This document shows, piece after piece, positions 45,633-57,896 of a stretch of DNA of 64,000 bases; positions within the stretch are counted from its first letter, which is position 1; each line of letters opens with the position of its first letter. The notes under the pieces were generated by a model. That model worked only from the letters and a program-made list of their open reading frames with translations, did not search any database and was not told the DNA's origin. Made by a program: the position numbers and the translations under genes. Source of the DNA: Merluccius polli (lineage: Eukaryota; Chordata; Actinopteri; Gadiformes; Merlucciidae); assembly GCA_030340625.1 (NCBI GenBank), contig JAOPHQ010002876.1:127001-191000 (forward strand), given 5' to 3'.

Positions 45633-47260
45633 TTAGGTCCGAGGTTGCAACGAGTCCAGTTTGTCGACAGGAGGTTCTTTGCGCTTTGAACTGGAGGTGT
45701 CAACACTCCCCGAGGTGGTCCTTAAAGACGATTTGGAGGACGAAAATAGGCTCATCCTGCGGCTCCCCAGCCCCTTACAGCAGCCCAGCATGGCGAGCAG
45801 CTCCCGCTGGCACTGGGACGACCCGAAATAGTAGACCAGAGGGTCCAGGCAGCAGTTGAGGCTCCCCACACACAGACACACCAGGTAGGCCACGTAAGAC
45901 ATGTCAGCGGGGTCCTTAACCCCCTCTTTTGTGAAGTGCTGGTAGTGCAGCAGCAATAAGCAGTTGGTAGGGGCGAAACACACCAGGAACAGCACCAGCA
46001 CGGTGAGAACCATGTACATCGCCCGGGCCTTCCTGCGCGAGTGGCGGCCAACTGCATCCGAAAGACTCCGCAGCGTCCAGATGACGCGGGCGTAACACAC
46101 CAGGGTGACGAGCGCGGGCAGGAGGAAGAGGAGACAGGCCACGACGCAGGAGAACACGGCATTGTAAAAGATCAGTGGCGTGAACTCCTGGACGTCGTGG
46201 CAGGTGGTGATGCCCGGCGGGCGCACTTGCACCGTCTGCTCCATCAGCGCCAGGGGCATGGAGCCCGCCAGCGCCAGGATCCATGCAGTGACGCAGGCCA
46301 CGACTGCATAGCGGGGCCGTCGCCACTGCAACGACTGGATGGGGTAGACGACGGCCAGCAGGCGGTCCACGCTGATGCAAGCGATGAGCAGCACGGAGCA
46401 GTGCATGTTGCAGTAGAAGCTGGCGGTGACCACGCGGCACAGCACCGGGCCGAACACCCAGTGGCTGCCGTTGACGTAGTAGTGGATCCGGAAGGGCAGC
46501 AGCAGAGCGAAGAGCAGGTCAGTGCAGGCCAGGTTCAGCATGAAGACCCCCGCCGGTTTGACGGGACGCACCTGCCGCGCGAACATCACCAGGGCGACAG
46601 CGTTGAGGGGCAGGCTCACCAGACACACGAGCGTGTAGAGCGCCGGCATGAAGATGGTGGACAGGGGACTGGTGATGAACAGCAGGGCCTCGTCCGAGAT
46701 CGTCCCGTTTCTTTTCAATATACTATCGATGTCAGGAAAGTCATGAGAGCGGTTATCTGATGAACTGTCATAGTCGAACTGGTCCTCTTCACTTTCATCG
46801 ACCCTGTAAATAAACGTTTTCGGGAGAAAGGTATCTGCAGTGGGGGAAATTTTAATAAATATGAATAAATAAATAAATACAATATATTAAATAGGCTATA
46901 GCCTATTCAAAAATAACCTTCATTAATTCAGGTGTAGGGCTTTATTATAGGCTATACACACATTTTATATATAACACATTAATTGAAGATAGGTTATAAA
47001 AAGATTGAGGTACAGAGTTTGCTACATCAGCAATACATTTTTATTGTTTTTTTTTAAATTTTACACAACATATCAGATAAGATAGATAAGATAAGACATA
47101 TCCACGAACAAGCTAGTAACTGAAAGCCTATACGACAATTACTTAGAAAGCAAGTGAAAGTTCACGTAGGGCAAATGAATCACCACTACTCACAGTTATG
47201 TGTTGCAGTCGAGGCGACATGGGCAGATACCAGAAGCAACCAACAAGTTTGATAAAACAT
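45633..47260 (-). CDS. f2r: Protease-activated receptor, PAR1-like (two exons)
   Basis: Exon 1 (47260 down to 47194) begins in the strong start context GCCACCATG and encodes a signal peptide (MFYQTCWLLLVSAHVAS), with donor GTGAGT in phase 1. Exon 2 (46834 down to 45633) follows a pyrimidine tract ending CTGCAG, phase 1, giving 422 residues. The N-terminus reads LPK/TFIYRVDESEED: a basic cut site, a tethered-ligand-like TFIYR, and an acidic stretch like the thrombin-exosite site of PAR1 and PAR3. The core has CNMHCSVLLIACISVDRLLAVVYP in TM3, loop-2 CHDV and DPLVYYF in TM7. A Cys pair and Ser-rich tail follow. The sequence YPIQSLQWR favours PAR1; PAR3 (F2RL2) is the alternative because of the K/TF cut and the position beside SV2C. 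An alternative acceptor at 46801 would remove the cut site and break the phase. Confidence 0.85.
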
Positions 47261-47537
47261 GGTGGCCGACATCGGCCTAACCCTTTCAAAAACAACAATG
47301 AAATAAAACGTGCTTTATACGGCCGCGTATCTCTGCGTCGTCTCTTCTTCCAGGAGCTAGGCTAGGTCTTCAGTGGTTTCTACTGGAGGAAACCAGCGCG
47401 CTTGCTTTCCCATTTGTCCCCCTGCTTCCTGTCTGACGCACATCCATCAGTGGACATGCATTCCAGTCCCACAACGTCAGCCGAGCTCATATCCACTTTA
47501 AGCTCGTCAAATGGTGCTTTCTCCCCCCCTCCCCATG

Positions 47538-47578
<41 letters not shown>

Positions 47579-47987
47579 TGTGTGTGTCACGGCCTCTGTG
47601 TTATTGTGTCCCAGATATAGGCTTAGTGGGAGCGCCCGATATCCGAGAGAAAAACACATTTTTCTGTCTAACCCTAACCCACCATAAACCATAAATGTAA
47701 TAATAAGAAAACCTAACGCAAATAAAAAAATGTTATTTTATCTTTTTTATTTTGTTGAAAAAAAATAATAGGCGAATTAAATACCACCAGGGTAAGCCAC
47801 CAGGGACTTTGGGCCCCATGACAAAATATCACATCGGGCCCCACCACCCCAGGCCACGCCGACCCTGCGCAATTGCTGTAACCACACACTGTCCATACTA
47901 TAGGCTGTTTTTGTTTCATATAACAATCATTATGTGGAAAAATAATTAGTGTTTGAATTCTCATCATTGAAAAAAAAAAAAAAAAAA

Positions 47988-48029
<42 letters not shown>

Positions 48030-48089
48030 TTCTTTTCATATTAACTAAAAAATAAATTCCCACGGACCCCTAATTATGTAATTCAACAC
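47261..48089. other. Intergenic stretch with microsatellites
   Basis: It is upstream of the PAR1-like gene, so its promoter should lie near 47265-47500. It holds (TG)n at 47540-47568, (A)n at 47971-47988 and (AT)n at 47991-48024, plus a GGGCCCCATGACAAAATATCAC block of a dispersed family. No clear exons. Confidence 0.4.
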
Positions 48090-48107
48090 AATGCTGCTCC
48101 CCTCCTT

Positions 48108-48300
48108 CTTCAGTTGGGAGACAGGGCTGGTTCAGGGGTATGGGGATGGGGAGACAGGGCTGGTTCAGGGGTATGGGGATGGGGAGACAGGGCTGGTTCA
48201 GGGGTATGGGGATGGGGAGACAGGGCTGGTTCAGCGGGATTGGGAGACAGGGCTGGTTCAGGAGTATGGAGATGGGGAGACAGGGCTGGTTCAGGGGTAT
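48108..48300. repeat. 33-bp minisatellite (about six units)
   Basis: Units of GAGACAGGGCTGGTTCAGGG plus GTATGGGGATGGG with small changes. Open in several frames because the unit length is a multiple of three. Not a protein gene on present evidence. Confidence 0.9.
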
Positions 48301-48309
48301 GAATAGCTT

Positions 48310-49040
48310 GCTAAAGGTTTGCCTGCATTGATTAAATGTCGACGTAAAAAACAATGTTTTCGACCAATAAACATTCCACAGTACATGTGGTAACAAAGTA
48401 TTCCCAGTTTGTCATTATAAAAACTGTGTTAAAAAAAATCGACTCATTCCCAGTCGCACATCACTAGCCATGAATAAGGAGCTACGAATCGGGAGCTAAC
48501 TTCAGCTTCGTACTAAAAGAATAGTGAAATGTAAACACTCTTCAATTTTCTGTGAAGATATTAACTAATGTTTCACTATGGACTAATCTAACAGGTTAAT
48601 GGCCCATTGTCACAGGTCATCAATAGCAGGGTAAAGTAACTTCCTGTTCCTGTTATTTTAACGTTTGGTTGGTTTTATATATGTCCGTAGCAGCACCAGC
48701 ATGGTCAGTGTTTATTTACTGGACTAGTTGGGTCTATACTGGTGTACTGCCATACCTAAATCAAACAGGCCCAAAATGAGTGTTATGAGCTACAAAAAGG
48801 GTCTATTTCCACTGCTCCCGGTCTACACCCACCTTCCTTTGTGAAAAATTGTGTGACATACTGTCGCCCTTTCTTTTCTCTTTCCTGTCTTTCGTTTGTT
48901 TCTTTAATTTCACGGAAGTGTTTATTAATAAGCTGAGATACGACGGATGAACTCCTCACTCGTAAATACAGGGGGTGGGGGGGGGGGGGGGGGTCAACAA
49001 AAACACAAATCATCGCTTCCTGTTTTTGTTGTCCTGGTTT
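48310..49040. other. Non-coding stretch before the unidentified gene end
   Basis: No convincing upstream exon with a phase-1 donor was found. A poly-G run (48971-48992) lies just before the first exon seen. Confidence 0.35.
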
Positions 49041-49047
49041 TGCACAG

Positions 49048-50539
49048 GAAAAAGTAGTTTCAGTTTCGAGTTGCTTGCCACAAAATATCGGCTGGACATG
49101 ATGTTCCCCGTGGAGAAGGTACACATGGGAACCATCTGTTCGAAGGGACGGTATCCCATGGAGGGTTCATGGGAACAGCTAGACTGGCTGAGAAAGGACA
49201 TGTATTTTCATGCATCCAACCAACCAGCTGATCCGCAAGGTACAAGGGTACAGGACTGTCCCCTCACCCCTACCACTGTCCACATACCCCTTACATTTAG
49301 ACAAGGGTACAGGACTGTCCCACCACCCCTACCACTGTCCACATACCCCTTACATTTAGACAAGGAGACAGGACTGTCCCACCACCCCTACCACTGTCCA
49401 CATACCCCTTACATTCAGACAAGGGTACAGGACTGTCCCACCACCCCTACCACTGTCCACATACCCCTTACATTTAGACAAGGGTACAGGACTGTCCCAC
49501 CACCCCTACCACTGTCCACATCCCCCTTACATTTAGACAAGGGTACAGGACTGTCCCACCACCCCTACCACTGTCCACATACCCCTTACATTTAGACAAG
49601 GGTACAGGACTGTCCCACCACCCCTACCACTGTCCACATACACCTTACATTTAGACAAGGGTACAGGACTGTCCCACCACCCCTACCACTGTCCACATAC
49701 CCCTTACATTTAGACAAGGGTGGGTACAGGACTGTCCCACCACCCCTACCACTGTCCACATACCCCTTACATTTAGACAAGGGTACAGGACTGTCCCCTC
49801 ACCCCTACCACTGTCCACATACCCCTTACATTTAGACAAGGGTACAGGACTGTCCCCTCACCCCTACCACTGTCCACATACCCCTTACATTTAGACAAGG
49901 GTACAGGACTGTCCCACCGCCCCTACCACTGTCCACATACCCCTTACATTTAGACAAGGGTACAGGACTGTCCCACCGCCCCTACCACTGTCCACATACC
50001 CCTTACATTTAGACAAGGGTACAGGACTGTCCCACCACCCCTACCACTGTCCAAATACCCCTTACATTTAGACAAGGGTACAGGACTGTCCCACCACCCC
50101 TACCACTGTCCACATACCCCTTACATTTAGACAAGGGTACAGGACTGTCCCATCACCCCTACCAATGTCCACATACCCCTTACATTTAGACAAGGGTACA
50201 GGACTGTCCCACCACCCCTACCACTGTCCAAATACCCCTTACATTTAGACAAGGGTACAGGACTGTCCCACCACCCCTACCACTGTCCACATACCCCTTA
50301 CATTTAGACAAGGGTACAGGACTGTCCCATCACCCCTACCACTGTCCACATACCCCTTACATTTAGACAAGCAAACGCAAATGGCAGCACATGCTGCTAA
50401 GACGATAGACGAGCAAGGCATTTCAACAGGTGGGCTCATGTGAACGAAAACGGCCATATGCATTCACCATGGCTTGTTTTCTTTCTTTCTAGTTGGACCA
50501 TTGAATCATATGCTTGAAAATACAATGGGCCTAAAGTGA
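49048..50539 (+). CDS. Unidentified gene, last three coding exons
   Basis: Exon a (49048-49239, 192 bp) follows the acceptor TGTCCTGGTTTTGCACAG and ends G/GTACAAG. Exon b (50367-50429, 63 bp) follows CCCCTTACATTTAG and ends CAACAG/GTGGGC. Exon c (50493-50539) follows the pyrimidine-rich TTTTCTTTCTTTCTAG and ends in TGA. Every junction is phase 1, and the two internal lengths are multiples of three, so the frame is open throughout and gives about 100 C-terminal residues ending MLENTMGLK. Exon a encodes WEQLDWLRKDMYFHASN. I do not recognise the family, and the 5' exons were not found. The intron between a and b is a minisatellite. Strong splice signals support a real gene; function is unknown. 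Confidence 0.6.
49240..50366 (+). repeat. 59-bp minisatellite filling an intron (about 19 units)
   Basis: Units run GTACAGGACTGTCCCACCAC, then CCCTACCACTGTCCACATAC, then CCCTTACATTTAGACAAGG. Variation is low. Each unit begins with a donor-like G/GTACAG and ends with the acceptor-like TTACATTTAG that precedes exon b, so splice signals are duplicated with the unit. Confidence 0.93.
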
Positions 50540-50880
50540 CAGGTGCATGATTCCACCCATTCGGACACTGTCATCTGTGTAATCTGTGGGAAACAGCTAG
50601 CTACACCACAATCATAATTAGGGAACAGGGTGCAGTTGCTGAACGTAAACAAGATAGCCTGAATTCAAAAAGTGACAAAGAAATTGAGCATAGCGTTAGT
50701 TCAGGCAGGCCACGAAGTCAGGCTCAGCCCTCAGTACAGATCATATGATCACAGCTAGTCATAATCATAGTCATAGTAGTTTTTGCCGCTTTTATGATTT
50801 AATGTAAATGTCATTGAGTATTCAGAAGCGCTTCAAAAAATAATGTATTATTATTATAAACATACATCAGCTGATTCCCC
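50540..50880. other. 3' flank of the unidentified gene
   Basis: Probably includes its 3' UTR. No perfect AATAAA was noted close by, only AATAATG-like AT-rich sequence near 50838-50860. Confidence 0.3.
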
Positions 50881-51310
50881 TAGCTTCCTATTGGATACCA
50901 TACACAGTCATCTGACAGCTCAGCTGACTCCCCCTCAAGCACCCATTGGCAAATATCATTCTTGGCGCCTTATTTAAGCTGCTTCAGCCTGCCTATCTTC
51001 GCTGCTTCCTCTGCTAGCTTTTTGCAACCCACCTCCACCACAGCTCCTCCTTTCATGTTGTATTTAATTAATCAATGTCATTTTCTGATTGTCATTGATG
51101 CTTGCTCTGTTCTGTACCCCGGGGGGTCTCTGCTGCCGCTCTCCTTGTCTTAAACTTTTCCATGTATGCACATGGAAGGGCAGGGAGGTGTGCTCTCCCT
51201 GCCTTAAGGTTTTCCACGTAGGCACGTGGAAGGACAAGGAGGTCCCAGAACAGAGCCATACTGCCAAATGTAATATTCTGCTTTAGAATAAAAGATATTT
51301 TGACAAAAGT
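50881..51310 (+). other. Possible solo LTR or promoter-like repeat
   Basis: Contains an ATTGG box, a TTATTTAAG box, two G/C-rich hairpins of the type CACGTGGAAGG, and AATAAAAG near 51290, in an order resembling an LTR. No terminal TG/CA pair with a target duplication was confirmed. Confidence 0.3.
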
Positions 51311-53680
51311 GGTCCTGACTGAACAGAAATTGTTTTGGTGGACCAGTTATGTCCTGAGTCACTGTATTGGAATTTCCTGTCTTGACTGCTGATTCTGAGG
51401 GAGACATTTCCTGGACCAGGGTCCCAACAGGTTTAGGCTCAAAACATACAGCTGGCTGATGATAATCAGAGCACATGTTGGTATGTAGGAGCTATTTACA
51501 GTTAGGATGACATCCATAAACAGATTTTTCTAATCATATAGAGAGGCTAAGTAGGCCTATCATAGAGTAGACAGTGAAACCATGTCTCACTAGAGGTATA
51601 TAATAATTCCAGGAGTAAGCCTATGTTATGGATGGTCTGTGTAATAACAAGTTTGTTTTTTAGGGAAAACAAGGAGCAATCAGTTGACCATAAATAGGCT
51701 TAACTTTGAGTCAACTTCATCCAAATGGCTTTCTGTGGAAAATAACATTGAATAAAGGGAGTCACGACACACTCAGAGACTTGGCCAAAAGGGAGGTTTT
51801 TTTATTCAGCCCAAAGATAAATTATAATTAGGTACAATTAAGGAAACAATGCAGTGATGCAGTGAAACTCTTCACTGGCTCTGTGTTTTAATGGCTCTCA
51901 GGTGACAAGCATATGTTTTCAGTCTATTTTGATGATTCACCCCACTTAAAGGAGCAGTCGGCAATATTTCTGTAAAAGTAAAAATGATGAAATTACTCAT
52001 AACCTTCCAGCAGCTATCTGTAAATCCAATGTTCTGAAAAAAAAAACAATGAAATTCTACGAGTGCCTTATGGCTGTGTAGTAAGCTGTCCAAAAAATGT
52101 TCAACCTGCCTGCCAAAATACAACCAATCAGGGCTAGTTTTGTAGCTAGCAATCAGAAATATTCTGTACAAAGTCAAGTTCCTGGTTGCCTTTCTCTGCC
52201 AAACTACGCTGATCTGCACATGCATGATTGGACATCGTTTGGTGGGGCAGGGGGAAGTTTTGTTTTGCCTCCTGTTTTTTTAAATTCTTGTCGGTTAGTG
52301 GACTCAAAATCTTGCCTACAACTCCTTTCGCTAATGGATAAAAACATGAGATGTATGTAAATTAATATAAGAATAAATGAGGCCTCTGGGGCACTCTGAA
52401 ATATGTGAAATATAATACAAATGTAGTGTTATCTGCTGTTGTTCTTGAGTTAGTGCAAAACAAATGATTGTGAATGATGTCCCCGTTCTGGACAGAGGAA
52501 AGCAGAAGGAATGGAGGTCTTAATTCATTTGGTTCCAGAAAAATGGATCTTCGCACTTCAGAGATTCCCCTTGTTGAAATAAACATAGCAAGGACCTCTC
52601 TCAAGGATCTCTACATATTTTATTTGGTTTTCTAAATGGGTGAACATGACACACCACGAGGTCAGACATGCTTGTTGATGACGTCAGGAAGTTGTCATCA
52701 ACAATCAATTGACGAAACTCAGGTTTGAAATACCCCTGCATGATTGGCTCTTTTAGCACACAAATACCTCCCCCATCACTAGCATGCCATGTTGACACGT
52801 TATTCAGAACTCAACTTAGGAGGAGAATTAACCAACGGTCCACAGCGAAACCGACAAACAAACAAGGAGCACACACAAACAATAGTTATAAGAGAAACCG
52901 AAGAACAGTGAGGACACAAAAACAGAATCACACAACAGAACGCCTCGAGGAACAAACATGCAGGTTGTTTTTTCTTCAACAGGGATTTTTTTATATATCA
53001 ACTTGGTTCGGCACATTAAGTGTGGTCTTGATGGCACAGTGGCTGAGAAGGTTGCGCTTGGGCAAGCGAACACGAAAAATTGACACACACAAACACACAC
53101 AACCGGAAACAGTAAACACAAATTCATAAATGTTTCGGCTCGTCTTTTGAGAAAAATAACAAATAAAAAAAACATGAAACATACGATTTTAAAATGTAGC
53201 AGTTTGAAAGGCATTTACTGAGCTGCACAAATTTCCACTTGGGATTTTCTTTTCTCCAACACCGTGCCATATAACTTGTAATAACTAAAAACCAAAAGTA
53301 ACAACCTAGTTCAACAACTTACATTGATTCGGTGCAAAGCAACAAGCGAACATATTTGCTCATTCGAATGAAAACTTGACGCGTAAATATTATTAATTTT
53401 AATACATCAAAGCACGGATATTAATCAACCCACAACGTTGGAAGCATGGCTTTTAAATTTTGTTCCAGGTCGGCCTTCCCTTCCTTCACTTTGGAGCAAA
53501 ATGAAAGTGAAAGTGTCTCTGCTGAGACACGGCCCACCCCTAGAATCCGTGGCATGTTTGAGTGTAAAAATCAAACGGATACAATATATATATTTTTTAA
53601 TGTTTTGGGCACACCAATTACTGAAGTAGAAGACGCCAAGTCAGCTACAATACCACAGACACTTGCCTGAACAGAAGCGT
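51311..53680. other. Intergenic stretch without recognised genes
   Basis: Scattered short ORFs lack motifs. A GGAGCAGTCGGCAATATTT block near 51950 looks like the end of a MITE. No convincing exon on either strand. Confidence 0.35.
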
Positions 53681-53684
53681 AGTC

Positions 53685-53734
53685 ATGCACACACACACAC
53701 ACACACACACACAGATAAACACACACATACACAG

Positions 53735-53783
<49 letters not shown>

Positions 53784-53796
53784 TAAACATACACAG

Positions 53797-53824
<28 letters not shown>
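53685..53824. repeat. (CA)n microsatellites with GATAAACA units
   Basis: Three CA runs separated by two GATAAACA-containing spacers. Confidence 0.93.
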
Positions 53825-53830
<6 letters not shown>

Positions 53831-54262
53831 AGTCTGCTAGGTTTTGAAGAGCGACAGACGGTTTGAAGAGAAGCTCTTCCAGAAAGGCCTTTAAGGGGAG
53901 CAGAGCAGCAGGAAGACAGAAGCTTAAAAGAGCGGGGGTGATTCACTCACTCAGAAAGAGAAAGAGAAAGAGAGAGAGAGAAGAAAGACAGGAACTAGGC
54001 GGAGGGGAAGACTTTTTTCCCCCAGCAGCTCAGAGGTCATATGGAGGTCATCCAGTATAAATTGTCGAGGACAGAGATCCAGACTGTAGTTAAAAGCAAA
54101 GCCCTTAACATTGAGCAAAGTGCCATGACACACACACACACACAAATGACGGAGAGCATTCAGACAGAGGGTTATCAGGTGAAAAAGTCCCTCACCAGGG
54201 AAATACAGAAAATGTAAACGTCTTACTTTGCAGCGGCAGCAGAGTCTGTTATGACTTTATTA

Positions 54263-54884
54263 TAGGGGTGACCCCGAATAGTCGACTATTTGACTATTTG
54301 CCTGATTCGACTGCCAATCTCAGTCGAATCGTCAGCAAAACACAGGATCATTCCATTCGGGCTATAGGCGGTGCTGAATGTCTGATTTTACATATAGTTT
54401 ATTTCTCCCAATAAATCATGATATATAGCCTATTTTTGTATAAATATCAAGTGCAAAACACACTGCCGCCGCGGCGCGTCTATGACACAAGTGCCGCCCC
54501 CAACACACATAGGAAGCGTCGCGCTGCGGCGCGTCAACAGGAATATAGTCGTCTCCGGAGCAGAAGAAAAACAAAAGAAAAGAAAAAAGCGCCTTTTCGG
54601 TGGCACTTGACGCGCGGCGACGTTGTGAAATAGGACAGTGGCGTGAAATGTCGCGGGGCGTCGCTGCTGCCGCCGCTAGGGTGGGGGTGTACATAGAAAA
54701 TAATAGGGGCAGCTGTTTTGACGCGCGCCATTCAGCGGCGGTGTGCACCGCCAATGTCGCAAATGAGAATATGGATGAATGAGCAAAAAAAAAGAAAAAA
54801 ACATGATTTGACGATCAGTCGACTATAGGCAAGACTTGACGAATCACATTCGACTATGTAAATTCTTAGTCGGGGACACCCCTA
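54263..54884. mobile_element. hAT non-autonomous element (TAGGGGTGACCCCGAATAG type)
   Basis: Ends TAGGGGTGACCCC (54263) and GGGGACACCCCTA (ending 54884), with subterminal AGTCGACTAT repeats. Flanked by CTTTATTA (54255-54262) and CTATATTA (54885-54892), an 8-bp duplication with one change. The CpG-rich middle (about 54450-54740) contains a block shared, inverted, with the hAT at 29052-30111. No transposase. Confidence 0.85.
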
Positions 54885-55355
54885 CTATATTACATGAGAA
54901 TATTCTCTTTTTTTTGTCAATGGCCATGTCACTTTTGCAGGTCGAGCAGGTGGATAGAAGACTTAGCAAATACGAAACAGAAAATACAAAACAAAAAATA
55001 CAAAAACAACAATTTGTATAGGAATTATATGTCCTATGGCATTATATAATAATATATGTCTTTGATTAAAAAATAAAGAAATAAGAGTCGCTGAAGGTAG
55101 AAACCCTAACCATCCTTTTACTTTGTTTTTATACCAGCTTTTGGTAACACTTAATGGGCAATGCTGAGCTGTGAAAACTCCTGGTTCTCAGCAGAACAAA
55201 AACCTTCACCCATAACTAATGGGAGACTTTAGAGGACCTGTCCCAGTTTGATTTGTTCCATTTGCCTTGGTGTAGTTTCTTCCTCAGTTATTTCCTTTAA
55301 CCTCATTAACCCTCATTGTGTGTTGATCGTTAATTGTTTCCTCCTGTGTATTTAA

Positions 55356-55901
55356 AGGACAATTCCGGCGCAAAATGAGACCATATGATCATAACACATG
55401 TCCACCGAGTTGGACCGTTCTCTGGGATTAGTTTTCATTCTAGTCAAATGTAACCAAAGTTCCCGAAATCCGCTAATTAGCTTATAACGCTAGCTGTGGG
55501 GGCAGCATATTTATGTAAATAAATTGCAATTCTATACCACAAACAAGGCTCAAAATCGCACCACACTTCCACGGCAGCATAATGAGGGTCCCTACTAGGG
55601 ATGAGCGAGTACAGCATTATCTGTATCTGTATCTGTTAACCATATGAATTATCTGTATCTGTACTCGGAGTGGGCGGGGCCTAACCCGGAAGTGGGCGGG
55701 ATTTAACCCGGAAGTGGGTCGGGTTGTCTTGAAATGAGCAAGGTTTTATGTTATGTTACGGTATGTTATTTTAAGCATGCAATTGATATGGGTTGATCAG
55801 AAATTGTTATTTATTGCTGATTAGAAAACTATTTACAGGACAGCATTAGCATTGAAAAAAAAAAAAAAAAACTCTGAAGACCGGCAGGGAGAGGGAGAAA
55901 G

Positions 55902-55944
<43 letters not shown>

Positions 55945-57051
55945 CTTGATTTCCAATATTTATACCACTACTAGCTTTATTTTTTCACGAAATACAGCAA
56001 GAAAGTGTCGGACACCGTGCGTGAAGTAAAAAAAAACTGGTTAGAGCCAGGCAGCCAGATGAAGGTTAAAAAAAGAAAAAAGAAAAAAAAATCTCCGACA
56101 GGCAGAGACGCAACGCGAGTCGGCACCACGTCTGAACGGACCCACGTTTACCAGAACTCTACTGGTTCATAAGTAAGTACCAACCTAAGTAATAACAAAC
56201 CTGAAGCTGAAGAAACCCTAAACATTAACGGAAAACGACCTGCGAACCTGAGTGACTGAGGGAGAGACAGAGAGCTGTTCTGTGTGTGAGTGATCAGAGC
56301 GACACAACAACACATCTGCATTGTGTAGGGGAGGGGCGCTGTAGCCTATCACAGAACGCTGACACAGTCAGCTACCCAATGAGGATTTTCATTCAATCCG
56401 AGCACAGATATTGACTCGTATTACTCGTATAATACTCGTACTCGGCAAAAGTGCTTTATCCGTACCGGATACTCGTTTCAGCCGAGTATCTGGCTCAACT
56501 CTAGTCCCTACATGTAAAACGAAGCATTGAGAACTTTGTAAATGTACAGACAGTTCATTAAAAATAAAGTTTAGAAAGCCAGTGCCTTCACGAAAACAAG
56601 CAGGCGCCATCTTTGGAAAACAGTCACGACCAGTCGAGCGACGAACGCCGTGCAACGTGCAACGTAATGAGCCGGAAGAGGCGTACACATGAGATGTCAA
56701 TGAATCAGAATGTGTGCAATCTAGTAGAAGGTGTGCGAACAGTGCGTGTGCATAGAGAAGAGAAGAAAATGGTTTGTGTTTGTGCTTTTCCCGGCTGCGT
56801 TCGTTGCTGTAGGGACCCTCATTATGCTGCCGTGGAAGTATGGTGCGATTTTGAGCCTTGTTAGTGGTATAGAATTTGCGATTTATTTCACATAAATATG
56901 CTGCCCCCACAGCTAGCATTATAAGCTAATTAGCGGTTTTCGAGAACTTTGGTTACATTCGACTAGAATGAAAACTGATCCCAGAGAACGGTCCAACTCG
57001 GTGGACATGTGTTATGATCATATGGTCTCATTTTGCGCCAGAATTGTCCTT
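55356..57051. mobile_element. TTAA-flanked MITE (AGGACAATTCCGGCGC ends) with nested hAT
   Basis: Left end AGGACAATTCCGGCGC and its near reverse complement at 57051 extend into arms of about 240 bases. Flanks are TTAA (55352-55355 and 57052-57055). The ends resemble those of the THAP element at 20861, which suggests the same Kolobok-like group. A hAT is inserted in the left arm. Confidence 0.85.
55596..56503. mobile_element. hAT non-autonomous element nested in the TTAA MITE
   Basis: Ends TAGGGATGAGC (55596) and GCTCAACTCTA (ending 56503) are flanked by the exact 8-bp duplication GTCCCTAC (55588-55595 and 56504-56511). The right arm of the host MITE shows the uninterrupted GTAGGGAC near 56809-56816. 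The interior has ATCTGTATCTGT repeats, an A run (55856-55871) and a (GT)n tract (55905-55942). Confidence 0.92.
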
Positions 57052-57647
57052 TTAAGCCCTCGATTTTGGTTTCCGTTTTCTAATCTAGTCCTGTCGCTAA
57101 ACCCAGTATGGCAAGTGTCGTGGTTATTTAGCACCCTTTTTCTTTAGCTTTAGATAGTCTGCCAGATTTGTGGCTTGCTTTGTTCATCCTTTTTGTCTTG
57201 AAGAACTTTAGTCAATACTTTTTTTGTATTTTTGCCAGAAGCAAAGTCTCAAGAATATAAAGACAACTAACGATATGCCTCTGTGCATTTGCGACTGCAA
57301 ATAACTGCTCAAATATGTAATTGTCCCATATTTTCTGCTTTGCCTATTTGCTACTACAACAGACACTCTCATACTTAAGAGTACCAACAAAGTGGAATAG
57401 CTGAATTTGGCTTAAAATAACCAGACTGGTGCTTTTTACAGTGATGAACATTTTCACATTTCTAGCATTTTGGCACTTTGATGTCATGGACTAAAATTAT
57501 TAAAGTTATAAATTAAAAGAAAAAAAATACAAAAATAAATGCAAAAATACAAAAAAATACAATGAAATAAGGAATACAAATAAATAAGACACAAATAAGT
57601 AAATGCATCAATAAACTCGCACACACATACAGTACGTGGGGGACATT
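57052..57647. other. 3' flank of SV2C
   Basis: AT-rich. On the minus strand this is downstream of the SV2C stop and probably 3' UTR in its right part. No other gene seen. Confidence 0.4.
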
Positions 57648-57831
57648 TCACATGAGGACGTTGGCACGGGTGTCTGGCAGCCGGAGGCCCACCAGCCCCC
57701 CGGTCACCAGCACGGCCGAGGCCAGCAGGATGGGGATAGCCTTGGTGATGCCCACCAGGGAGCCGAAGATCAGGTTCCCCAGCACCGCCGCCAGCTTGCA
57801 CATGGCGTTGCAGAAGCCGAAGCCCGTTCCC
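57648..57831 (-). CDS. sv2c: SV2C-like, last coding exon
   Basis: SV2C is a twelve-span glycoprotein of synaptic vesicles in the major facilitator fold. This exon follows an acceptor ending GCCGCAG and encodes GTGFGFCNAMCKLAAVLGN, then the last membrane span (TKAIPILLASAVLVTGGLVG), and ends LRLPDTRANVLM, the conserved SV2C C-terminus. The entry phase fits the donor at 58429. Length and end match the family. Confidence 0.9.
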
Positions 57832-57896
57832 CTGCGGCGCAGACACACAAGATTAGATTGTGTAGCACGTACGCATGCACAGTTTTGAAAATAAGG

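Noticed and set aside
46041..46760. A 239-codon plus-strand ORF over the PAR1-like exon
   Set aside because: Antisense shadow of the receptor with no recognisable motifs.
48091..48331. A repeat protein encoded by the 33-bp minisatellite
   Set aside because: It is open in three frames because the unit is a multiple of three. No splice or start context supports translation.
49240..50366. Possible CRISPR-like array of regular repeats
   Set aside because: It is a head-to-tail minisatellite without unique spacers, in a eukaryotic intron.
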